Below, in pieces: positions 1 to 6,251 of a stretch of DNA of 32,220 bases (its first letter is position 1; every line of letters starts with the position of its first letter). The notes under the pieces are model-generated. The model saw nothing but the letters and a program-made list of their open reading frames with translations, was not told where the DNA came from and ran no database searches. The position numbers were made by a program, and so were the translations under genes. The stretch is from an uncultured Oscillospiraceae bacterium (GTDB lineage: Bacteria > Bacillota > Clostridia > Oscillospirales > Oscillospiraceae): NCBI GenBank assembly GCA_948616425.1, contig CAPGBJ010000119.1:1-32220 (forward strand), in the 5' to 3' direction.

Positions 1-37
1 GCCGCTTCCAGCTGCCACATACCCCGGAAGAGATCTT

Positions 38-208
38 TTAAGGATTAGGGCTTGTTTGAAAAATGTCAACATGCCCAAACGTCGGCTCTTTTTCTGCCAT
101 GCTTTGCCAATTTTCCTTGAAATACATCCAGTATTCCTGCGTCAAATTGGCTTCGTCTGGCGAAAAAATTTCTCGCCGTTGGGCATAGTTCCATTTTTCA
201 AACAGCGC
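38..208 (-). pseudogene. 56-codon open frame without a start, inside the inverted-repeat element
   Basis: Reading leftwards from 208, 56 sense codons run to a TAA at 38-40. A TAG stands directly before the first codon, and no ATG with a ribosome binding site is present near the beginning. The peptide is rich in aromatic and charged residues (it starts ALFEKWNYAQ and ends FQTSPNP) and looks like real protein sequence, not random GC-biased translation. It may be the C-terminal piece of a decayed gene carried by or forming the element. I do not recognise the family. Confidence 0.3.
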
Positions 209-214
209 CTAATC
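43..214. mobile_element. MITE-like element with 34-bp terminal inverted repeats
   Basis: Bases 43-76 and the reverse complement of 181-214 match at about 27 of 34 positions, including an unbroken 13-base core TGTTTGAAAAATG and identical GATTAGG and ATGCCC blocks. The 172-bp unit is too small for a transposase, so it looks like a miniature inverted-repeat element or a remnant of one. I see no clear target-site duplication. The inside is also open in one frame on the minus strand (see the overlapping entry), so the repeat could be part of an old coding unit. It lies upstream of the sugar operon and could supply or disrupt regulatory sequence there. Confidence 0.5.
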
Positions 215-247
215 TCTCCGGGCTGATCCTCTGCGTCCAGCCAAACC

Positions 248-283
248 GCGCTTGGCCGCCCGCATCCGCTGGCGGCCAAGTGC
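248..283 (+). promoter_or_regulatory. Leader hairpin upstream of the sugar operon
   Basis: CTTGGCCGCC at 251-260 pairs perfectly with GGCGGCCAAG at 271-280 across a 10-base loop, and the stem can extend to 248/283 with one G-U pair. No T-run follows, so it is not a standard intrinsic terminator. It could be the end of an upstream transcript, an attenuator or a repressor site. A small palindrome TACCGGTA follows just downstream (around 290-297), 30 bases before the first gene's start codon. Confidence 0.5.
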
Positions 284-324
284 GGTACATACCGGTATCA
301 GAACAAATGAAATGAGGTTGTGCT

Positions 325-1284
325 ATGAACAACAAAGCGTTTATTTTGGGAAGTTATCATTGCTGCTACTCGTTCACCTCGGAGGAGATTCCCGCCCTAG
401 GCGAAACGGTAATGGGATACCGATTTAAGATGTCTGGCGGAGCCAAGGGACATGGTCAGATGTTGGCCGCCGCTCTGGCCGGAACCAAGGTCTGCGGGAT
501 TATGCGGGTGGGGGACGACACATACGGCCACCTGTGTATAGAGGATTTCAAGCGGGCAGGGATTGACTGCACCCATGTGAAAATTGACCCTGAACATGCC
601 ACCGGAGCCGCCGGCGTGATGCTCAACCGCAAGGGAGACAATATCATCACAGTGGTGCCTGGCGCCAACGCAGAGATTACGAGGGAGGACATCGACCGGG
701 CTGAGGAGATGATGAAGGGGTGCTCGGTGGCTGGGTTCCAGTTTGAGAACAATTTCGACGCCATTGAGTATACCATCAGAAAGGCCCACGCCTTGGGGGT
801 AGAGACTATGGTGGACCCTGCGCCTGTAGTGCAGTTTGATGAGGACTTGTACCGCTGCATTACCTACATCAAACCCAATGAGGTGGAGGCCTCCCTGCTC
901 AGCGGCATTGAGGTGACGGATACAGCCAGCGCGCGAAAGGCTGGACGTGTTCTGCTGGACAAGGGAGTCAACAAAGCGGCTATTATTACCCTGGGTCAGG
1001 ACGGGGCCGTCCTGGTGACTCCAGACATGGAGCGGGTATTTCCCCGTGTTCCAGTGGAGGTGCGGGACACGACCAGCGCCGGAGATACCTTTGCCGGGGC
1101 GTTGGTTGCCTCTATCGCCCAAGGCATGACCTTGCCTGACGCGGTGATTCACGCCAACTGTATTGCCGCCTGCTGTGTCAAACGCCTGCCCAATCAGTCC
1201 GCCTTTGAATTCTTTCCCAGCGCGGAGGAGCTGACGCGGCTGGAGGAGAACTACCGGGCGATGCTTTCCAATCAGGAGGAATGA
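325..1284 (+). CDS. PfkB-family sugar kinase (ribokinase/deoxyribokinase-like)
   Basis: This 319-residue protein has the length and both signatures of PfkB/ribokinase sugar kinases. An N-terminal glycine-rich stretch (GGAKGHGQMLAAALAG, near residue 38) shapes the sugar site, and DTTSAGDTF near residues 248-256 forms the ATP anion hole with D254 as the expected catalytic base. It should phosphorylate a sugar with ATP in the cytosol. The start at ATG 325 follows a GAGG-type ribosome binding site, and its TGA overlaps the next gene's start region, so the two are translationally coupled. Next to DeoC-type aldolases it resembles a deoxyribokinase, but the substrate cannot be read from sequence alone. 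It is the first gene of a six-gene operon ending with a symporter. Confidence 0.85.
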   Translation: MNNKAFILGSYHCCYSFTSEEIPALGETVMGYRFKMSGGAKGHGQMLAAALAGTKVCGIMRVGDDTYGHLCIEDFKRAGIDCTHVKIDPEHATGAAGVMLNRKGDNIITVVPGANAEITREDIDRAEEMMKGCSVAGFQFENNFDAIEYTIRKAHALGVETMVDPAPVVQFDEDLYRCITYIKPNEVEASLLSGIEVTDTASARKAGRVLLDKGVNKAAIITLGQDGAVLVTPDMERVFPRVPVEVRDTTSAGDTFAGALVASIAQGMTLPDAVIHANCIAACCVKRLPNQSAFEFFPSAEELTRLEENYRAMLSNQEE

Positions 1285-1286
1285 TG

Positions 1287-1952
1287 ATGTTGACCAGAAA
1301 AGATGTGGAGCGGATGCTGGATGCCTCCATGGCGGCCGCCAACCCTACCGTTCAGGAGGCGGTCGACTTCACCGCCAAGGCGGCGGACTACGACTTTGCC
1401 GGAATTCTGGCCTCGGCTTATTTTATCCGTCATGTGGCAGATATTGCCCATAGCCGGGGGCGGAAACTTGTCTCTGTGGTAGACTACCCTATGGGCGGCG
1501 CGGACAACGAGATCCGGCTGATTGCGGCCCGTCAGGCCATTGCGGATGGGGCGGACAGTCTGGATGTCTCGATGAATATCAGTGCTTTCATGGCGGGGGA
1601 TTACCGCAGAGTGAAGGAGGAGATCAAACCGTTTTTAGATCTGGCGGATGGGAAGACGCTGATCAAAATCATCTATTTTGCCGCGCTTCTCACGACGGAT
1701 CAGCAGCTGAAAGCGGCGGAACTGTGTATCGACTGCGGCGTGGAGTACCTGAAGACCAACACCGGCCACGGCAGTGTCAGTAAACCGGAGGAAGTGAAAC
1801 TGATCAAGGATCATTTTGGGCAGGCCATCAAGGTGATGGTCTCTGGCGGTGTGCGCACTGGCGAGGATGCCAGAAAAATGATTCTGGCCGGCTGCGACCG
1901 GATTGCGACCAGTGCGCCCTTCCGTATTTTAGATACCTTTGTGGAGGAGTGA
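1287..1952 (+). CDS. DeoC-family class I aldolase, copy 1 (DERA-like)
   Basis: This is a TIM-barrel aldolase of 221 residues, the usual bacterial deoxyribose-phosphate aldolase length. K156 in YLKTNTGHG sits where DERA forms its Schiff base, and D93 in SLDVSMN matches the catalytic aspartate. The second DERA lysine, normally two residues before SGGVRT, reads as methionine (M184), which suggests a changed proton relay and perhaps a different donor. Three in-frame ATGs occur at 1281, 1284 and 1287. The ribosome binding site AGGAGGA at 1274-1280 fits 1287 best. It overlaps or abuts the kinase and is followed after 4 bases by a second copy. The likely role is retro-aldol cleavage of the phosphorylated sugar; the substrate is unknown. 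Confidence 0.8.
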   Translation: MLTRKDVERMLDASMAAANPTVQEAVDFTAKAADYDFAGILASAYFIRHVADIAHSRGRKLVSVVDYPMGGADNEIRLIAARQAIADGADSLDVSMNISAFMAGDYRRVKEEIKPFLDLADGKTLIKIIYFAALLTTDQQLKAAELCIDCGVEYLKTNTGHGSVSKPEEVKLIKDHFGQAIKVMVSGGVRTGEDARKMILAGCDRIATSAPFRILDTFVEE

Positions 1953-1956
1953 GAGC

Positions 1957-2628
1957 ATGAAAAAAGCTGAATTGGCAAAGCGGCTGGTGCTCAGTGATAT
2001 GACCATTGGCCGCACGGAGGAGCAGGTCACCCGCTTTGTCCGTCAGGCGGCGGAGGGGGGACTGCTGGGAGTCTGCGTGTATCAAAACATGGTGCTCGCC
2101 GCACTGGAGGCGGCCAAAGGGAGCGACTTGAAGATTTTTACCGTGGCCGGTTTTCCCTCCGGGATTGATGTGCCTGTGACAAAAGTATCTGATGTAGAAC
2201 TATCCGCAAAGCGGGGGGCGGCGGAATCGGCCATGGGAGTTAACCTGTCCGCCTGGAAGTCTAAGGACCAGCAGACCCTTCGGGAGGAACTGCAAGGCGG
2301 CGCGGAGGCGGCTCACCGCCACGGCGGACGTGTCGCTGCCGTGTTGAATACCTATCAGTTGGAAGATGGAGATGTTCAGCAACTGGCTGCTCTGTGTGCT
2401 GCCTGCGGCGTGGATGCGGTTAAGACGACCTGTGGAGACAGCGTGATTCCCCGGGCCACCACCGCCCGGGATGTGGAGCTGCTCCGCGCCGCCGTTGGGG
2501 ACAAAGCGGTGGTGGAGGCCGAGGGCCAGATTGATACCCGAGAGGCGGCGTTGGCCCTGCTGGCCGCGGGAGCCGACATCATTTACACCAGCAGCGCGTT
2601 TGCCATTGTGGACAGCGCGGAGGAATGA
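1957..2628 (+). CDS. DeoC-family aldolase homologue, copy 2, with altered active site
   Basis: The protein has 223 residues and the same fold pattern as its neighbour. K156 in AVKTTCGD keeps the Schiff-base lysine at the same residue number as copy 1. By eye alignment the catalytic aspartate is alanine (A92), and the second lysine is glutamate (E187 in VEAEGQIDT). It may therefore act on another substrate, act poorly alone, or partner copy 1 in a hetero-oligomer. The start at ATG 1957 has GGAGG nine bases upstream; an earlier in-frame codon at 1939 lies inside copy 1 and lacks support. The tandem arrangement and equal length suggest an old duplication that has diverged strongly. Confidence 0.75.
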   Translation: MKKAELAKRLVLSDMTIGRTEEQVTRFVRQAAEGGLLGVCVYQNMVLAALEAAKGSDLKIFTVAGFPSGIDVPVTKVSDVELSAKRGAAESAMGVNLSAWKSKDQQTLREELQGGAEAAHRHGGRVAAVLNTYQLEDGDVQQLAALCAACGVDAVKTTCGDSVIPRATTARDVELLRAAVGDKAVVEAEGQIDTREAALALLAAGADIIYTSSAFAIVDSAEE

Positions 2629-2644
2629 GAGAGGAGCGGTGATT

Positions 2645-3547
2645 TTGAACCACACATTGGATATAAAGGGCTGTCCGACGCTTGATGGAAGGACCGCCTA
2701 TGTAGCGGACCTGTACCGGGCCGGCTTTGTGATTCGCAGGGAGGATGTGGAATATCTAAAGAAGCTGCCCTGTTTTTCTGTGCTCCTGATCAAGACAGCC
2801 AAATCCCGCAAGCTGGAGATCTGTCCACCCCGTGAAGTCCGCAGTCAACAGTTGTCGGAGGAGGCGGCTGCCTTTCTGGCGGGGCTGGGGGTCCAACTGG
2901 TGATCGCGGATGATGTGAGTATGAAGGGCCGCCACCCATTCCCGGTGGCCGCGGCGGTGTGCCTCCATGGTATCGAACCCGGCTTCTATTGCTGCTCCAC
3001 TACGGAGAAGGGGGCGACGCTCAGTGAGGTGCCCGCGGGACTTCTGCCCCTGGGTGTCCGGCGGGACGGCAGTTTGTACTCCCGTATTCAGTGGGGCAGT
3101 ACCACCACTCTGAATCCCTATTATTGGATCTGCAATTTGATTGATGACGACATTGAGCGCAACGGGGGTACCTGGGGCGCCAACACCCATGGACCCGCCA
3201 ACGCTATTTTGGACTTTTTTGGGGAGGAGAAGAGCATATCCTGTATCCGCATCTTCCACAATGTGGGCTCTCCCATCAGCATAGAAGAGGAGATGGCCTC
3301 CGCCATCCGGCTGTACGTATCCAGTGATGAACGCTGTTCCCACTTCGGCAATGAGGAGGCGGATATCGACAGCGTAGCCTGGACCGAGATCCTCTCCGCC
3401 CAGATGGAGATGAAGGAGCAGTGGAATACCTATTTTTTGGATCAGACGGTTTCAGCAAAGTATATCCGCATCGAGTTGGTGAAAAACTTCGACACACCTC
3501 CCGATGTGCCCTGGACCGAGACCGCTGAGCTGAAGATTTTTCCATGA
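2645..3547 (+). CDS. Unrecognised protein with C-terminal F5/8-type (discoidin-like) domain
   Basis: The 300-residue protein has no signal peptide or membrane segment, so it is probably cytosolic. I do not recognise the N-terminal ~130 residues. The last ~150 residues look like a galactose-binding-like beta sandwich: an AIRLYVSSDE strand, a WTEIL turn, a KYIRIEL strand and a final TETAELKIF strand follow the coagulation factor 5/8 C-domain pattern, which often binds carbohydrate. TTG at 2645 has AGGAG eight bases upstream; GTG at 2639 is in frame but only two bases from it. It sits between the aldolases and the phosphatase in the operon, so a role with the same sugar is likely. It may be an isomerase-like enzyme or a binding protein, but nothing catalytic is visible. 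Confidence 0.6.
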   Translation: MNHTLDIKGCPTLDGRTAYVADLYRAGFVIRREDVEYLKKLPCFSVLLIKTAKSRKLEICPPREVRSQQLSEEAAAFLAGLGVQLVIADDVSMKGRHPFPVAAAVCLHGIEPGFYCCSTTEKGATLSEVPAGLLPLGVRRDGSLYSRIQWGSTTTLNPYYWICNLIDDDIERNGGTWGANTHGPANAILDFFGEEKSISCIRIFHNVGSPISIEEEMASAIRLYVSSDERCSHFGNEEADIDSVAWTEILSAQMEMKEQWNTYFLDQTVSAKYIRIELVKNFDTPPDVPWTETAELKIFP

Positions 3548-3566
3548 AGCAAGGGAGGAGATCACG

Positions 3567-4337
3567 TTGGTTCGTCTGGTTGTCAGCGATGTGGACGGAA
3601 CGCTCTTGCCCGACAGCGCCAGGCGGCTGGACCCGCTGGTGATAGAGCGGATTCGGCGTCTGATGCAAAAGGGCATACCGTTTTGCCCGGTCAGCGGACG
3701 GCAGCTTACCAGTCTGCGGAGGTTGTTTCAGCCGCTGTCCAGTCGGATGTATCAGATCTGTGAGAATGGAGCGGCTATGTTTGGCCCTGGAGAGCCGCCG
3801 CCACTGCTGGAGATGACCGGTATGGATCGGGCGGCCTGCCTGGAACTGAGCCATCAAATTTTGGCCGTGCCGGATTTTGAACTGATCATCTCCGGCGCAG
3901 ATACCACCTATTTGTGTCCTAAGTGTTCAGACCTGGAGGAATACATACAAAATCAGTTGGGTAACCGGACCCGGATTGTGAACGCGCCGGAGGAGATCTC
4001 AGAGCGGTTTTTAAAGGTATCGGCGTACTGCAGATCTGGGGGCCGAGATGCGGAAAAGCAGTTGGCGCCCGCGTGGAGAGATCGGTTCCAGGTTGCGGTA
4101 GCGGGACAGAACTGGCTGGACTTCACGGCGACAGACAAGGGGGCGGCCCTGCGCAAGCTGTGTGCCATTCTGGGGGTTGAACTGGAAGAGGTCGTGGCAT
4201 TCGGCGACAACGACAACGATTTATCTATGCTGGAGGCGGTGGGGCACCCCTACATTGTGGAGGGCGCGTCGCCCCGGCTGAGAGAGCGTTTTCCGAACCG
4301 ATGCTGTCGGGTAGAAGAAGTTCTGGCCCGGCTATAA
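3567..4337 (+). CDS. Cof-type HAD-superfamily sugar phosphatase
   Basis: The protein has 256 residues with the HAD nucleophile motif SDVDGTLL at the N-terminus (D8 nucleophile, D10 acid/base). The acidic motif GDNDNDLSML near residue 213 binds magnesium, and the cap between them is of the Cof/YidA type. It should hydrolyse a small phosphorylated metabolite, plausibly an operon intermediate or a toxic sugar phosphate that builds up. The start is TTG at 3567, six bases after a strong GGGAGGAG; no ATG alternative fits. It lies 19 bases after the F5/8 gene and 116 before the symporter, still on the same strand with no terminator between. Confidence 0.85.
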   Translation: MVRLVVSDVDGTLLPDSARRLDPLVIERIRRLMQKGIPFCPVSGRQLTSLRRLFQPLSSRMYQICENGAAMFGPGEPPPLLEMTGMDRAACLELSHQILAVPDFELIISGADTTYLCPKCSDLEEYIQNQLGNRTRIVNAPEEISERFLKVSAYCRSGGRDAEKQLAPAWRDRFQVAVAGQNWLDFTATDKGAALRKLCAILGVELEEVVAFGDNDNDLSMLEAVGHPYIVEGASPRLRERFPNRCCRVEEVLARL

Positions 4338-4453
4338 AGACCGTCTGGAGCGATTGACAGAGCAGACGCGTTGTGATAGGATAACCCAATTGTCCGGAGA
4401 GAAGGGGCGGCAACTTTCCGCGCGACAGAGAGTGCCGGCAGGCAGAAGGGATC

Positions 4454-5866
4454 ATGGATATGTCCACACCTCACTTGGTTATGCTGATTCTGGCCCTGTA
4501 TACAGGGGCGATGCTGGCGCTCAGCAGGTCGGCGAGAAAGCGAATCAAAAGTGTGCAGGATACCATTGCGGCGCCCGGCCAGAGTACTATTTTTCTGCTC
4601 GTCGGAAGCGCGGTGGGTATGCACATTGGCAGCGGTTTTGTGGTGGGCGGCGCGGAGTACGGCGCGCGCTATGGAGTCGGCGGAGCGTGGTATGGGATTG
4701 GCTGTGGAATTTCCTATCTGGCGGTGGGGCTGCTGATCAGCCGATTTGCCTACAGGAATCAATTTATTTCCCTGTCAGATTATTTTGCAAAGCGGTACCA
4801 GGGCAAATCCACCCGCCTGATTTATAGTGTCGCCACCATGCTCAGCTGTATTGCTATGCTGGCAGGACAGCTGCTGGCGGGGCGGGCCATTTTCTTGGCG
4901 GTGGGCATTCCAGAGGACTGGGGCGTGGTTTTGACGGCAGTCGTTTCACTGTGCTATGCCACCGCCAGCGGACTCTGGGGCACGATGGCCGCCTCGGCCA
5001 TTCAGTCCGCCGTGATCTTTGCGGGGATGCTTCTGGCATTGGCCGTGATGCTGCACGGCTATGGTGTGTTGGAGCTGGCGAAGTCCCTGCCTGCGGCTTA
5101 TTTTGATCCCATTCCCTTTGACAGTGAATTCTTTGTGGATATGGTGGTACCCACCGCCACGGTGAGTCTGGTCAGCCAGGGGATCTATCAGAATATCAGC
5201 GCCGCAAAGACGGAAAAGGTGGCGGTCTGGGGGTATCTGATCAGTGGGCTGCTCCTGCTGCCAGTGGCGCTGATTCCGCCGCTGTTGGGGATGTTTGGCC
5301 GGGTGCTCTTTCCAGCTGCGGCGCCGACAGAAATTTTTATGAAACTGCTGCTGACCCGCCTGCCCGCCGCGGTGGCCGCAATCATTCTGGCGGCGATTAT
5401 CTGTGCGGTGGTGGGGGCGTGCAACGGCGCTTATATCACAGTGGCGGCCAATGTGGTCCACGACATTTATTTAGGCATGCTTGACCCCGAAGCGGATTCC
5501 CGGGACTGCCGCCGTGTGATGCTGGCAGTGGACATAGCGGTTTGTGTCATTGGGATTTTTTTGGCGCTGCGCATGAGGGATATCATTCAGCTGCTGGCGT
5601 TGGGATACAGCCTTCTGACTGCCGGATGTCTGGTGCCCTTTGTGGGAGGGCTGCTGTGGAAGCGGGGGACCGCCCGTGGCGCGCTGGTCAGCGCCTTTGT
5701 AGGGATGTCGGCCTCAGCCGCCAACTCTCTGGGGATGATTTCGCTGCCCTATCCCAGTATTTCGGCTGTGCTGTTGTCCGCGCTGCTGTATATGCTGGTC
5801 AGTCTGGCGGAGGGGCGGAAACCGCGGCCGGGCGGCTGCGGGTCAAACGAGCTGGAGTCTGTGTAA
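4454..5866 (+). CDS. Sodium:solute symporter (SSS family)
   Basis: A very hydrophobic protein of 470 residues with about 13 predicted membrane spans, the size and pattern of the SSS family. The conserved early region with GSAVGMHIGSGFVVGGAEYG resembles the substrate/sodium site region of spans 1-2. It likely brings the operon's sugar or a related solute into the cell with Na+. ATG 4454 and ATG 4460 are both possible; the weak AAGGG at 4446-4450 is spaced better for 4460. The C-terminal tail is hydrophilic. It is the last gene of the operon and is followed by a long hairpin at 5902-5936. Confidence 0.85.
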   Translation: MDMSTPHLVMLILALYTGAMLALSRSARKRIKSVQDTIAAPGQSTIFLLVGSAVGMHIGSGFVVGGAEYGARYGVGGAWYGIGCGISYLAVGLLISRFAYRNQFISLSDYFAKRYQGKSTRLIYSVATMLSCIAMLAGQLLAGRAIFLAVGIPEDWGVVLTAVVSLCYATASGLWGTMAASAIQSAVIFAGMLLALAVMLHGYGVLELAKSLPAAYFDPIPFDSEFFVDMVVPTATVSLVSQGIYQNISAAKTEKVAVWGYLISGLLLLPVALIPPLLGMFGRVLFPAAAPTEIFMKLLLTRLPAAVAAIILAAIICAVVGACNGAYITVAANVVHDIYLGMLDPEADSRDCRRVMLAVDIAVCVIGIFLALRMRDIIQLLALGYSLLTAGCLVPFVGGLLWKRGTARGALVSAFVGMSASAANSLGMISLPYPSISAVLLSALLYMLVSLAEGRKPRPGGCGSNELESV

Positions 5867-5901
5867 ATCTTTGATCACAGCCGGCCGAGGACAGAAAACA
5901 C

Positions 5902-5936
5902 GAGGGGCTCTGGAGCATACCGCTCCAGAGTCCCTC
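5902..5936 (+). terminator. Long hairpin after the symporter gene
   Basis: A 15-bp stem (5902-5916 with 5922-5936, one G-T mismatch) closes a 5-base loop, 36 bases after the symporter stop. The stem is strong, but the + strand downstream has no T-run. It may act as a Rho-aided terminator or as a 3' mRNA protector. On the minus strand, TTTT-containing sequence follows, where no gene needs it. Confidence 0.6.
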
Positions 5937-6066
5937 GCGCTGTGTCAGCCAGCTTGTGCTCCCCGTCTCGACCTGTGGAGCGGCTCTGCCCGGCAGGACG
6001 CCGCCTGGAAATTTTGCATAGCGTATCTTTTTTATCATATCCGGGCGGTTCAGCCTGTCTTCTCCC

Positions 6067-6096
6067 TTGACCTGTGACGGATAGATATGGTATTAT
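6067..6096 (+). promoter_or_regulatory. Sigma-A-type promoter for the histidine kinase pair
   Basis: TTGACC at 6067-6072 and TATTAT at 6091-6096 are separated by 18 bases, close to consensus. The predicted transcript starts near 6103, leaving a ~150-base leader before the first kinase. No promoter stands out before the second kinase. Confidence 0.6.
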
Positions 6097-6251
6097 GACA
6101 CAGATTTTCAGATGATCGCAGCGAAGCTGGGAGACCATGCGGAACTGTGCGAATAGTTCAAGACAGGGCGTTCCGGGGAAGAACCTATCCGTGCTGGGAT
6201 TCTCTGTGGCGACTATTGACCGAAACGCGGTCTAATATGGAGGGCAAGGGT

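Larger units (their letters stand above)
5867..6251 (+). other. Intergenic region between sugar operon and kinase pair
   Basis: The 385 bases hold the hairpin ending the sugar operon (5902-5936) and a sigma-A-type promoter (6067-6096). A small GACCG/CGGTC hairpin (6218-6232) lies just before the ribosome binding site of the first kinase. I see no gene in it. Confidence 0.6.

Noticed and set aside
6147..6251. An N-terminal extension of the first histidine kinase from GTG 6147.
   Set aside because: No ribosome binding site precedes it and the added residues match nothing; ATG 6252 has GGAGGG at good spacing.
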